Source: Nostoc sp. PCC 7107
GTDB lineage: Bacteria; Cyanobacteriota; Cyanobacteriia; Cyanobacteriales; Nostocaceae
DNA: 64,000 nt
Direction of reading: 5' to 3'
Assembly (NCBI RefSeq): GCF_000316625.1
Contig: NC_019676.1
Coordinates: forward strand, 5,722,501-5,786,500
In this document: piece by piece, positions 26,801-36,344 of the stretch
Numbering within the stretch: the stretch's first letter is position 1
Layout of the letters: each line of letters opens with the position of its first letter
The notes under the pieces: model-generated
Seen by the model: only the letters and a program-made list of their open reading frames with translations
What the model was told of the DNA's origin: nothing
The model's database searches: none
Translations under genes and position numbers: made by a program

Positions 26801-29323
26801 AATAATTGCATTAGACATTGGCAAGATCCTCTCACATCTACATTGACACCTTTATTACAAGGCTACCAAAGTGGATTGGAAACAGGGGATTTAGAATGGG
26901 CTGTGTGGTGCATATTTGGTTATAGTTTCCATTCTTATTGTGCTGGCAAAGAACTAACGGGATTAGAACAAGAGTTAGCGACATATAGTAAGGCGATCGC
27001 CCAACTCAAGCAAACCACAGCACTTAATTATCAGAAAACCTATCACCAAGCGACTTTAAACTTACTAGGTTGTAGTGAAACTCCTTTTAAGTTAATAGGC
27101 GATGTTTACAACGAAGACTTAATGTTACCCCAACATCAGGAAGTTAATGATCGTCCGGCTGTGTATCACGCCAAGATTAACAAACTGATTCTCTGCTACT
27201 TATTTGGTGAGTATGAGCAGGCTCAAGCTGAGGCTGCTATGGCTGCACAATATTTAGATGGCGTTCCGGGGTTATTTGTCAGTGTTTTGCTGCCTTTTTA
27301 CGATGCTTTAGCTCAGTTAGCCATGTTGCACCAAGTATCTGAAGGTGAAGCATCAGCTAGTTTAGAGCGCGTTCAACTTCATCAAGCAAAACTTCAGCAA
27401 TGGGCAAATCTCGTTCCTGACAATCATTTGCACAAATTTAACTTAGTAGAAGCCGAACGCTGCCGTGTTTTGGGCAAACCTTACGTTGCAATGGAATTAT
27501 ATGATCAGGCGATCGCCGGAGCTAAAAAAAATAATTACATCCAAGAAGAAGCATTAGCAAACGAACTCGCCGCCAAATTTTACCTCAATTGGCACAAAGA
27601 GAAAGTCGCCGCAGGTTATATGCAGGAAGCTTACTACTGCTATGCTCATTGGGGTGCAAAAGCCAAAACTGATGATTTAGAAAAACGCTACCCTCATTTA
27701 TTGCGTCCAATTCTGCAAAAAAACACACAGAACTGGAACCCATTGGACACACTAGCGAGTCTGTCTACCGCCAATGTTGTAATTCATTCTTCCTTGACAA
27801 CCTCCCTCTCTTCTAGTTCGTCGATTAATGCAACGCTAGATTTTGCCGCCATTCTCAAAGCCTCTCAAACTATCTCTAGTCAGATTCAACTTAATGAACT
27901 ACTGCACCAACTAACTCAGATAATTTTGCAAAATTCTGGTGGCGATCGCTGTGCCTTAATTCTGCTGAATAATCAAGGAGAATGGCTTTTGAGAGCCATT
28001 GCGACACCGGAGAACACAGAACTTTTTGCCGAACCTTTAGAAGGTCATCCTAATTTACCTGTCAAGTTAATCCAATATGTGAAAAACACCCAAGAAATTG
28101 TGGTGATTGATGAACTCAAAACTAATTTACCTGTAATTGATGAATATTTATGGCAACAACAACCAAAAAGTTTGTTGTGCTTGCCCATTATCAATCAAGG
28201 ACATTTAATAGGAATTTTATATTTAAAAAATCACTACACTAGTGGTGTATTTACCTGCGATCGCATCCTGATTCTTAACTTCCTTTGTATTCAAGCTGCT
28301 ATTTCTTTAGAAAATGCTCGCTTGTACCAAAAAATCGAAAATTATTCTTGTATTTTAGAAACAGAGGTAGAGCAAAAAACCCAAGCTCTGAACCAAAAAG
28401 CCCAAAATTTAGAGCAAACTTTAAGTAAATTACAACAAACTCAAGCCCAATTAATTCATGCAGAAAAAATGTCATCTCTTGGGCAATTAGTAGCAGGAAT
28501 CGCTCACGAAATCAATAATCCAGTTAGTTTTATTAAAGGAAATATAACCTATACAAAAGGTTATTTCCAAGACATGATGAGTTTGCTGAAACTTTATCAG
28601 CAAGAATATCCAGAACCTAGTCCAGCTATTAAAACTAAAAGTCAAGCAATTGACATTGATTTTCTATTTCGGGATGTAAATAAGATTCTCGAATCAATGG
28701 ATGTAGGGAGCGATCGCATCAGCCAGATTGTCTTAAGTTTACGGAATTTTTCGCGGGTGGATGAAGCGGGAATTAAAGCTGTAGATTTACACAGTGGGAT
28801 TGAAAGCACACTGTTAATTTTGCAACATCGCTTGCAAGGTTCAGAAAATCAGCCCGAAATCCAGGTAATCAAGGAGTATGGTAACTTACCTCTGGCGAAT
28901 TGCTATCCTAGCCACTTAAATCAAGTTTTCCTGAATATTATCAACAATTCCATTGATGCTATGCGAGATAATCCCCAATGCGGGGAAAAACCACAAATTC
29001 GGATTCGTACTGAAGTGATAGACAATCAACGCTTACGCATTGCGATCGCCAATACAGATAGTACAATTCCCCTAGATATTCAAAATCGCATCTTTGAACC
29101 GTTCTTTACAACAAAACCTGTTGGTCGTGGTACAGGTTTGGGTTTATTTGTCAGCTATTCAATTATCCAACAACATCACGGCATTTTAACTGTGCGATCG
29201 CAGCCAACCGAGGAAACAGAATTTGAGATTATTCTTCCTTTAATTTTATTGGCTGAAAAAAGCATAGCTGAAGATGAAAATATCTGTCATTTACGTTCAA
29301 ATAATCCAATTAAAGAATTTTGA
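23813..29323 (+). CDS. Giant Ser/Thr kinase - STAND ATPase - GAF - histidine kinase
   Basis: 1836 aa. A Ser/Thr kinase domain occupies residues 11-270 (K41; catalytic loop H131-K132-D133-I-K-P-A-N; DFS at 152-154 in place of DFG). It is followed by a STAND/AAA ATPase with Walker A GFSGIGKT (about 331-338) and Walker B LVLFLDDLQWAD, a long TPR-like helical region (about 700-1310), a GAF domain (about 1345-1510), a coiled coil and a histidine kinase with H1565 (GIAHEINNP) and N box (IINNSIDAM). The G1 box is altered: NTDSTIP where DNGPGIP is expected, so ATP binding of the histidine kinase may be impaired. The layout is that of HstK-type dual kinases of filamentous cyanobacteria. The last 37 nt overlap the convergent hydrolase gene. 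Confidence 0.92.
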   Translation: METVKAPIIPGYEISLQLYAGSRTQVYRAIRESDQLPVVIKLLTSEYPSFSELLQLRNQYTISKNLHITGIIQPLSLETYNNGYILVMADTGGISLREYIQSNTLTLAEFLTIAIELTTSLHELHQNRVIHKDIKPANILIHPQTKQVQLIDFSIASLLPKETQEIKSPNVLEGTLAYISPEQTGRMNRAIDYRSDYYSLGVTFYELLTGELPFDSNDPMELVHCHLAKIPHEVKSAEIPQVLSDIVLKLMAKNAEDRYQSALGLKYDLEICLTQLQDTGEITDFNICERDVCDRFLIPEKLYGREAEVNRLLQAFERVANGTSEMMLVAGFSGIGKTAVVNEVHKPITRQQGYFIKGKFDQFNRNIPFSAFVQALRDLMGQLLSESDAKLAQWRSQILAVLGENGQVLIEVIPELERLIGKQNPAPELSGTAAQNRFNLLFQKFIAVFTTLEHPLVLFLDDLQWADLASFQLIKLLMEDKNYLLLLGAYRDNEVSSAHPLMLTLEEMKKAGRTFNTITLAPLVEQDTNQLVADTLRCPTELTHPLTKLIERKTQGNPFFITQFLKVLYEDGEITFNYQQGYWECDITQILSLSLTDDVVEFVAQQLQKLPQETQDVLKLAACIGNSFDLTTLAIVFQQSLTDTATVLWKALQEGLILPQSELYKFYLSQTQANGNNDHIKNVTYRFLHDRIQQAAYCLIPKDQKAATHYQIGQLLLQHTDKAELEEKIFDLVNQFKLGIDLVTSPQEQKYLAELNLIAGRRAKMATAYPASVQYYAAARKLLAEDHWQESYNFMLAIYTEATEVAYLNTDFEQMEQLSKIVLNQVKNIWDSVPIYEIKIQACIAQNQLRLGLDTSVAILHKLGIDLPNQPTYQDIHQALEKTHLVLVGKTTAELIDLSLMTDTRAHAAMRILSSTFGAAYNGCPEMLPLIICEQVNLSIQQGNTALSAFAYASYGLILCAFTGVVETSYEFGQLALNLMEKLCTQQLRAKIEAVFNNCIRHWQDPLTSTLTPLLQGYQSGLETGDLEWAVWCIFGYSFHSYCAGKELTGLEQELATYSKAIAQLKQTTALNYQKTYHQATLNLLGCSETPFKLIGDVYNEDLMLPQHQEVNDRPAVYHAKINKLILCYLFGEYEQAQAEAAMAAQYLDGVPGLFVSVLLPFYDALAQLAMLHQVSEGEASASLERVQLHQAKLQQWANLVPDNHLHKFNLVEAERCRVLGKPYVAMELYDQAIAGAKKNNYIQEEALANELAAKFYLNWHKEKVAAGYMQEAYYCYAHWGAKAKTDDLEKRYPHLLRPILQKNTQNWNPLDTLASLSTANVVIHSSLTTSLSSSSSINATLDFAAILKASQTISSQIQLNELLHQLTQIILQNSGGDRCALILLNNQGEWLLRAIATPENTELFAEPLEGHPNLPVKLIQYVKNTQEIVVIDELKTNLPVIDEYLWQQQPKSLLCLPIINQGHLIGILYLKNHYTSGVFTCDRILILNFLCIQAAISLENARLYQKIENYSCILETEVEQKTQALNQKAQNLEQTLSKLQQTQAQLIHAEKMSSLGQLVAGIAHEINNPVSFIKGNITYTKGYFQDMMSLLKLYQQEYPEPSPAIKTKSQAIDIDFLFRDVNKILESMDVGSDRISQIVLSLRNFSRVDEAGIKAVDLHSGIESTLLILQHRLQGSENQPEIQVIKEYGNLPLANCYPSHLNQVFLNIINNSIDAMRDNPQCGEKPQIRIRTEVIDNQRLRIAIANTDSTIPLDIQNRIFEPFFTTKPVGRGTGLGLFVSYSIIQQHHGILTVRSQPTEETEFEIILPLILLAEKSIAEDENICHLRSNNPIKEF

Positions 29324-30270
29324 GATACTAACATTTGATTGAGAGCTTCGAGGGCGGTTGTTTGGTAACGAACGTGAGCATCAATGAATAAACCAATCAT
29401 TTCGGCGATTAAATTTCGGAGTTGTTCTTCTGGCTGTGTCGCTGGAAAATCTAGAAATGGTCTACCAGTCGTAGAATCAAATGGATCGGTAATAGAAAAA
29501 TGGTTGGCTCCTTCTAGAAGAAGTAAATAACTATCATCTCTACCACCTGCGATCGCTTCTTGGAAAGTCCGCATAATCGGAGTTGTCGGTTGTTCCCAAG
29601 TCACTCCATAGCTATGACTACTCTTTGCAATCACTCCATCACAGGTTCCGCCAATTATTAGTAAAGGTAAGGAGTCCGGTAAAGGTAAGATTGTGCCGGC
29701 TTCATATCCTAGGTGTACATTTGCTGCTGTATGTGCGCCATAAGCAAAGGCGGCTACTACTTGTGAGCAAAATCTGGGATCTGCACTTTCAATCGCCACT
29801 CTACCACCAGCAGAATGTCCGCCTAGAACTATCTTGTCTAAGTCAAGTAAGCCAGCCAAAATCCCTTCCCGTTGTAAACTATCTAACATCCTCAACAGTG
29901 TTGGTAAAGCGGAAGCTGTCGGGCCTTTGCCATACATACTAGGAGGTAACATTTTCAAATCAACACCTGGCGTAAGAGCCACCACCCCAGGCAAATTTTC
30001 GGCAATCCAAGAAAATGTAACAACAACAAACCCACGTTGTGATAATTTAATCGCCAACCATTGATAAATTTCCGGGCTACAGTTAATTCCATTGAAAAGA
30101 ATCACAACTGGAAACTTAGATTCTTGAGAATTAACAGGAACAAAACCCAAATTCCCTTCTTGTTCAGTACCTGAAATTTGGGCTGGGTAGAAAACCTTTA
30201 AGTGAATGCTGTTATAGGGTGAAGGACTATCTTCAACTGTCGCAGCTTGGAAAAATGCTCGAACATTCAT
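29287..30270 (-). CDS. Alpha/beta-hydrolase (chlorophyllase/dienelactone-hydrolase-like)
   Basis: 327 aa, no signal peptide. The nucleophile elbow is GHSAGG (about residue 149), the oxyanion region VVILFNGINCSPEIYQW lies upstream, and GANHFSITDPFD supplies the catalytic His; an Asp in IIGGTCDGV may complete the triad. The overall pattern resembles chlorophyllase/PET-hydrolase-like alpha/beta-hydrolases that act on esters. The substrate is unknown. The gene lies 119 nt downstream of the 1984-aa kinase gene on the same strand and overlaps the 3' end of the 1836-aa kinase gene by 37 nt on the opposite strand, so it may be transcribed with the 1984-aa kinase. Confidence 0.75.
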   Translation of the reverse strand: MNVRAFFQAATVEDSPSPYNSIHLKVFYPAQISGTEQEGNLGFVPVNSQESKFPVVILFNGINCSPEIYQWLAIKLSQRGFVVVTFSWIAENLPGVVALTPGVDLKMLPPSMYGKGPTASALPTLLRMLDSLQREGILAGLLDLDKIVLGGHSAGGRVAIESADPRFCSQVVAAFAYGAHTAANVHLGYEAGTILPLPDSLPLLIIGGTCDGVIAKSSHSYGVTWEQPTTPIMRTFQEAIAGGRDDSYLLLLEGANHFSITDPFDSTTGRPFLDFPATQPEEQLRNLIAEMIGLFIDAHVRYQTTALEALNQMLVSQNSLIGLFERK

Positions 30271-30389
30271 GAAATACCAATTTCAGCTACTTAAGTTCAA
30301 TATAATATTACCGATTTTTGAGTAGAGACGTTGTATACAAAATCTGCATCTTCATCGAGAAACGGTATGAGCCTTCAGATCATTGATGG

Positions 30390-33300
30390 TTACAGAGGAA
30401 GTTGCAGGACAAATTCTGTACCCTCGCCGAGAACAGAGTTACAAGTTAATTTGCCACTGTGGGTTTCTTCCACAATTTGACGCGCGATCGCTAATCCTAA
30501 TCCTGTACCTTTTCCTACTCCTTTGGTTGTAAATAAATGGTCAAATATTTTCTGTTTGACTGCTTCACTCATCCCCTTAGCATTGTCAGCAATAGAGATG
30601 ATCACTTGCTGATCTGCCACTGAAGTTGTAATTTTAATTTGATTAGTATTTGCCTGAATTTCTGCAAATTTGCGCCCAATATTTGATTCATCTAAGGCAT
30701 CAATAGCATTAGCCAGAATATTCATAAATACTTGATTTAATTGTCCAGGAAAGCACTCTAGTTTTGGTAAATCACCGTAATTAGTAATTACTAAAATAGC
30801 TGGACGTTGATTGTTAGCTTTGAGGCGATGTTTGAGAATTAAAATTGTACTATCGATACCTTCATGAATATTGAACAGCACTTTGTAGTCTTGATCAGCA
30901 CGAGAGAAAGTCCGTAAACTGATGCTGATATTTTTTAAGCGATCGCAAGCCAAAATCATAGAAGTCAGCATCTGTGGCATATCGGCTAAACTGAAATCTA
31001 AGTCTATTTCTTTAGCGTGTTTGAGGATATTGGGATTAGGCGTAACTGAACTTTCTTGATATAAATGTAAATGTTGAATAATATCTGCCAACATCGGTTT
31101 AGCTTGTTCCAGACTAGCAGAAATAAAACCAAGGGGATTATTCATTTCGTGCGCCACACCAGCAACCAAATTACCCAATGCAGACATCTTTTCATTTTGG
31201 ATTAATTGCAGTTGAGTTTGTTGGAGGTGTTGCAGTGTTTGTTCGAGTTGGGTGGCTTGTTTTTGAGTTTCGATTAATAAATCTGTTTGTTGAAGTGCAA
31301 CTCCCATTTGTGCGCCAACTTGTTGAGCAAATTTAATCTCAAACTGTTCCCAATGACGGGGGCGATCGCATTGATGAATGCAGAGTAAACCCCAAAGTTC
31401 GTCATCTTGCATAATTGGCACTACTAACGATGCTCTCACTTGGAATTGCGCTAAAATTTCCCGATGACAATCGATGACTGCATCTGTGTTGATATCATCA
31501 ATGGCGCAACAGCGTCCTTGTTTATATAAGATGGCGAAATTTTCACCAAAGCAATGATCTTGAACTTTCACCGCTAAAGCAGAAGTAAACTGCGGTAAAA
31601 CATCCTCAGCAATAAATTCGCCATATTCATAATCCACATTGAGATGAAATTGATAAATTCCTACCCGATCAGCATTCAGAATTTGCCGAATATTTTGGGT
31701 AACTGCGTCAAAAATCGCATCTAAGTTTAAAGATTCTCGAATCTGCTTCACAACTTGAAATAAGGTTTGTTGCTGTTGCAGAGATTGTTGTAGCTGCTGG
31801 GCTTTTAGTTGTGATTCTCGATACAGGCGGGCATTTTCTAAAGAAATAGCCGCTTGGGCTGATAATATTTGGATAACTTCCAGGCGATCGCTATTAAATA
31901 CCCCACGTGTGAGCTTATTTTCTAAGTAGAGAATACCGACTAAATGCCTTTGTTGAATAATTGGTATACATAATACACTTTTAGGTTGATGCTTCAGCAT
32001 ATATTCCCCAATTATGCCAGAAATATTTGTTTTGCAATTATCGATGATAATTGTTTGTTGAGTATGTTTGACATAATTGATAATTCTTTTGGGGATATCT
32101 AGGCAAGTCTCCATAGGTTGTGAGTTAATTATAGATTCGATTTCACCTTGAGAGTTTGCTTGATGATTTATCCAAGTAATTGCCTTGACTTGCCAATTAC
32201 CATGTTCTTCAGGGAGAATCAAAGCTGCTTTTTTCGCACCAGAGTTTTCTAAAATAATTTGAGTTAAGCTACCAAGAAGTTCTTCTAATTCAATTGTGCC
32301 GGATATAGTTTGAGCAGCTTTGAGGACGGAGGAAAAATTTATGGCATCAGTAATACTAGTGCTATTAGTTGTGGATGTTTGAGCAATTGTCGCAATCGTT
32401 TCTAATGGGTTAAAGTTAAATCGTTGCTGTTGTTGGATGGATTTGAGTAGTTGCGGGTAGCGTTTTTCTAAGTCATCGGTTTTAGCCTTTGTTCCCCATC
32501 TGGCATAGCAATAGTATGCTTCCTGCATGTATCCTTGAGCCGCTTTTTCTTTATTCAACTTCAGATAAAATTTAGCCAAAAGTTCATTCGCAAGTGCTTC
32601 TTCGCGCACATAGCCATTTTTTCTAGCTCCCACAATAGCACGATCATAACTTTCAATTGCTTCCCATTGATTGCCACCTAACTGATGACATTCGGCTGCG
32701 ACTAGTTCAAATTTATGCAGATAATTTATAGGAGCTTTATCTGCCCAATTTTTCATCTTCTGCTGATTTTCAGCTATTTTTTGTAGTAACTTATCCAGTT
32801 CGATCTGTGGGTTTTCTTTGTACGCAGCTATGCGTGACAGAGAATCATAAAAATAGAAGATAGGAATATACGGAAAACCAACAGCCCCATCTAAATATTG
32901 TTCTGTTAACCCAGCATCAATAACTGCTTGTTGATAATCTTCAAATAGATAATTTAAGTATAATTTATGAAAATTTAGGTAAAATATGCCCAGGCGATCG
33001 TTCGATTCTATGTACTTGGGCAACATAGCTTGTTCATTGAAAAAATTTCCTTGCAGGTACTGAGATGAACTTCTCCCTAATTGACAATCTTGTATTGCCT
33101 GTTGCAACATTTGAAAATAATAAACTGCGGTAGTTTGCTTGATTTGATGAATAGAATCATGAAAAGCTAATACTTCCTGTTCAAGCTCTGATAATTCCTT
33201 TTCTATGCCAGCAAAGTAGGTAAATGCACAGTACATCACTGCTGCATATCCTGCAAATTGCAAATCACCAGTTTCTAACCCAACCGTATAAGCATCACGC

Positions 33301-36300
33301 AGAGGTATTAAAGTTGTGCTAACAGCATCTCGCCAATGTTTAATAAACCCATAAACTAAAGAATTCACTTTACATTGCAGTTCTTGAGAATTCAGCTTAT
33401 TTAATAAATCTAAGGCGAGTTGCCCAAATTTATAACCATTTTCAATATCTCCCATTCCTCCACAAAGAATCGCAGCATAACAGGCATAACTATGGCTAGA
33501 AATAGAATGATTGCCATATTCTACTGATATTTTTACCTCTTTAAATGTGAGTAATATATAGAGGATAGGAGATGAAAGAAAAGCGGCTGGTAAAATACTG
33601 GATATTAAGCGCATAATTGCCAATTGTATCGGGTCAGTCATCAATTGTAAGTTGATTAACTCTCCTATTTCTTGACATTGATAAGCTAATTGTGTTTCTT
33701 GTAATGCTAATCCAATATCATTGGGAGTCGGGTTTTCAGGAAATTCTACACCAAATAATTTCAAAAGTTGGAGTACTGTATTTAGAGCTACCAATGGTTG
33801 ATTTTGGGCAATTAAAGCCTGACTTTTAACTTCATAAACTTTGATAGTATCAAGGATTGTTTTGGCTTGTTGCAGTAAAATTTTGGCTAATCTTTCCATT
33901 TCTGCAAAATCGCCACTGAGATAGGCTATTTCTATGGCTGTTTCATATATTTTTAAAGTAAAGTCATATTGAGATTGCCAGCTATTTTCAGGTAAAAGTT
34001 TTAGGCTAACTGTGCAGTATTCCCAAGCAGCGCTATATGCTGTTGATGCTTTAGCTTTTTCTGCTGCATTGAGATTTAACTGTGCTAACTCATCTCGCTG
34101 TTCGACTGTCGTGAGTAATTTTATGCCCCAATTAAGTTGATTAACAATGGCAAATATTTTTTCTTGTTTTTGATATTTAGGAGTATTGATTAGCAATAAT
34201 TGACCGATATTTAAATGAGTCAATTGTTTATGTTCTGCGGGAATCAAAGAATAGGCTGCTTGTTGAATGCGATCGTGCAGGAATTTATAGGGAATAATTT
34301 CCAAATTTTCTTGATTAACAGTTGGATTTTCTGCACCCATAAAAAATTTATAAACATCACTTTGAGGTAGAATCAAACCTTCTTTTAAGGCTCCCCATAA
34401 ACATATTGCTGTTTCTGTTTTTGATTTTTGAGAAATAATAGCTAATGTTTCTAAGTCAAATTGATTGCCGATACATGCTGCTAGTTTTAAAACATCTTGC
34501 GTTGATTCTGGCAATTTTTGTAATTGTAATGCCATAAATTCAACGACATCATTTGTGAGCGATCGCTGATTTATTTGTGCTATGTCACATTGCCAATATC
34601 CTTGTGCGTAATTAAAAGAAATCAGCCCATCCTTGTGTAAGGCTTTGATAAACTGGGTCGCAAAAAATGGATTCCCTTGAGTTTTTTGATAAATTAATTG
34701 TGATAGTGGCGAAGCTAAATTTTCTCTGCAAATTAAGGTGTCAGCCACCAACTGATTTAATTTAATTTCACTTAGTGTTTTTAAAGTTATTGTATTTACT
34801 TTTATACCCTGGTTAGAAATTTCATCTAATGCTAATATTAAATGATGTGCCGCAGAAACTTCATTATCTCGATAAGCACCAATAAGTAGGAAATGGTCAG
34901 CATTGGCTTCACCAATTAACGATTGAACAAGTTTTAATGAGGCAGAATCAATCCACTGTAAATCATCTAGAAATATCACTAATGGATGTTCTTGAGAGCT
35001 AAATAGTTTAATAAATTTTTGTAAGAGTAAATTAAATCTATTTTGTGCTGTACTACCAGATAGTTCTGGCGCAGGTGAGTGTTTACCAATAATTAGTTCT
35101 AATTCGGGAATGACTTCAATAATTACCTGAGCATGTTCGCCTAATGCTTCCTTAATTTTATCTTGCCATTGCTGAATTTGTTGATCGCTTTCGGTGAGTA
35201 ATTGTCCCATTAAATCGCGGAAAGCTTGCACAAATGCACTAAAGGGAATATTACGATTGAATTGGTCAAATTTACCTTGAATAAAATAACCACGTTGTTT
35301 CATAATCGGTTTATGAACTTCATTCACAACCGCTGTTTTTCCAATCCCAGAAAAACCTGCCACCAGCATGATTTCTGTCGCACCATTAGCAACCCGTTTA
35401 AATGCTTCTAGGAGAGTTGCAACTTCTTGTTCACGACCATAGAGTTTTTCGGGAATGATAAAGCGATCGCACAGATCCCGTAACGCAATTGGGAAACTTT
35501 GAATTACTCCAGTTTCTAGGAGTTGAGTTAAACAATTTTCCAAATCATACTTTAGTCCCAAAGTGCTTTGATAGCGGTCTTCAGCATTTTTTTCCATTAG
35601 TTTCATGACAATATCTGAAAGTACCTGAGGAATTTCTCCATTTGTAATTTCTTGAGGTTTTTTAGCAATATGACAATGCAGCAATTCCATTGCATCGTGT
35701 GATTGAAAGGGTAATTCTCCCGTCAGTAACTCATAGAAAGTGACACCCAAAGAATAAAAATCAGTCCGGTAATCAATTAAGCGATTCATTCTTCCAGTTT
35801 GTTCTGGAGAAATATAAGCCAGTGTACCTTCTAAAACATTGGGATTAATTAGGGTTTGAGTTTCTCTGGGCAATAAAGATGCAATACTAAAGTCAATTAA
35901 CTTGACTTGTTTAGTTGTGGGATTAATTAAAATATTGCTTGGTTTAATATCTTTATGAATGATGCCATCACGATACAGTTTATCTAATATATTGCAGAGG
36001 GCGATCGCTATTTCTAAAAACTCTGGCAACAACTCATTAGACTTTGGTTTTTTTAAACTAAAATAATCTTTGAGAGAAATTCCCCCAAAATCTTCCATGA
36101 CTATTACATAGCCGTTTTGGTAAGCTTCCAGGCTATAAGTTTCAATAATTCCTGGTGTATGCAGATTTTTAGCAATGGTGTACTGATTGCGAAACTGCAC
36201 CAGTTCGCTGAAATTCGGATAAGGGTTTTTTAGCAGTTTAATTACTACAGGTTTGTTGTCAGCTTCTCGATATCCGCGATAAACCAGTGTTCTTAAACCG

Positions 36301-36344
36301 TTGTAGAGTTCTTCGCTCAATTGATATCCAGGGATTGTCAACAT
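30390..36344 (-). CDS. Giant Ser/Thr kinase - STAND ATPase - GAF - DXCF GAF - histidine kinase
   Basis: 1984 aa. Ser/Thr kinase at 6-270 (K36; H130-K131-D132-I-K-P-S-N; DFS at 151-153), STAND ATPase with Walker A GFSGIGKT and Walker B LVIFLDDLQWID, a TPR-like region, a first GAF domain (about 1350-1510), a second GAF domain (about 1530-1690) and a histidine kinase with H1732 (GVAHEMNNP), N box (LANAIDAL), G1 (DNAKGM) and G2 (GTGLGLAI). The second GAF domain has a Cys-His pair (C1626-H1627) and a DXCF motif (DHCF, C1598) 28 residues before it, as in DXCF cyanobacteriochromes. It may thus be a light-responsive dual kinase; bilin attachment is inferred. It shares high similarity along its length with the 1836-aa kinase, indicating duplication. 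Confidence 0.93.
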   Translation of the reverse strand: MLTIPGYQLSEELYNGLRTLVYRGYREADNKPVVIKLLKNPYPNFSELVQFRNQYTIAKNLHTPGIIETYSLEAYQNGYVIVMEDFGGISLKDYFSLKKPKSNELLPEFLEIAIALCNILDKLYRDGIIHKDIKPSNILINPTTKQVKLIDFSIASLLPRETQTLINPNVLEGTLAYISPEQTGRMNRLIDYRTDFYSLGVTFYELLTGELPFQSHDAMELLHCHIAKKPQEITNGEIPQVLSDIVMKLMEKNAEDRYQSTLGLKYDLENCLTQLLETGVIQSFPIALRDLCDRFIIPEKLYGREQEVATLLEAFKRVANGATEIMLVAGFSGIGKTAVVNEVHKPIMKQRGYFIQGKFDQFNRNIPFSAFVQAFRDLMGQLLTESDQQIQQWQDKIKEALGEHAQVIIEVIPELELIIGKHSPAPELSGSTAQNRFNLLLQKFIKLFSSQEHPLVIFLDDLQWIDSASLKLVQSLIGEANADHFLLIGAYRDNEVSAAHHLILALDEISNQGIKVNTITLKTLSEIKLNQLVADTLICRENLASPLSQLIYQKTQGNPFFATQFIKALHKDGLISFNYAQGYWQCDIAQINQRSLTNDVVEFMALQLQKLPESTQDVLKLAACIGNQFDLETLAIISQKSKTETAICLWGALKEGLILPQSDVYKFFMGAENPTVNQENLEIIPYKFLHDRIQQAAYSLIPAEHKQLTHLNIGQLLLINTPKYQKQEKIFAIVNQLNWGIKLLTTVEQRDELAQLNLNAAEKAKASTAYSAAWEYCTVSLKLLPENSWQSQYDFTLKIYETAIEIAYLSGDFAEMERLAKILLQQAKTILDTIKVYEVKSQALIAQNQPLVALNTVLQLLKLFGVEFPENPTPNDIGLALQETQLAYQCQEIGELINLQLMTDPIQLAIMRLISSILPAAFLSSPILYILLTFKEVKISVEYGNHSISSHSYACYAAILCGGMGDIENGYKFGQLALDLLNKLNSQELQCKVNSLVYGFIKHWRDAVSTTLIPLRDAYTVGLETGDLQFAGYAAVMYCAFTYFAGIEKELSELEQEVLAFHDSIHQIKQTTAVYYFQMLQQAIQDCQLGRSSSQYLQGNFFNEQAMLPKYIESNDRLGIFYLNFHKLYLNYLFEDYQQAVIDAGLTEQYLDGAVGFPYIPIFYFYDSLSRIAAYKENPQIELDKLLQKIAENQQKMKNWADKAPINYLHKFELVAAECHQLGGNQWEAIESYDRAIVGARKNGYVREEALANELLAKFYLKLNKEKAAQGYMQEAYYCYARWGTKAKTDDLEKRYPQLLKSIQQQQRFNFNPLETIATIAQTSTTNSTSITDAINFSSVLKAAQTISGTIELEELLGSLTQIILENSGAKKAALILPEEHGNWQVKAITWINHQANSQGEIESIINSQPMETCLDIPKRIINYVKHTQQTIIIDNCKTNISGIIGEYMLKHQPKSVLCIPIIQQRHLVGILYLENKLTRGVFNSDRLEVIQILSAQAAISLENARLYRESQLKAQQLQQSLQQQQTLFQVVKQIRESLNLDAIFDAVTQNIRQILNADRVGIYQFHLNVDYEYGEFIAEDVLPQFTSALAVKVQDHCFGENFAILYKQGRCCAIDDINTDAVIDCHREILAQFQVRASLVVPIMQDDELWGLLCIHQCDRPRHWEQFEIKFAQQVGAQMGVALQQTDLLIETQKQATQLEQTLQHLQQTQLQLIQNEKMSALGNLVAGVAHEMNNPLGFISASLEQAKPMLADIIQHLHLYQESSVTPNPNILKHAKEIDLDFSLADMPQMLTSMILACDRLKNISISLRTFSRADQDYKVLFNIHEGIDSTILILKHRLKANNQRPAILVITNYGDLPKLECFPGQLNQVFMNILANAIDALDESNIGRKFAEIQANTNQIKITTSVADQQVIISIADNAKGMSEAVKQKIFDHLFTTKGVGKGTGLGLAIARQIVEETHSGKLTCNSVLGEGTEFVLQLPL

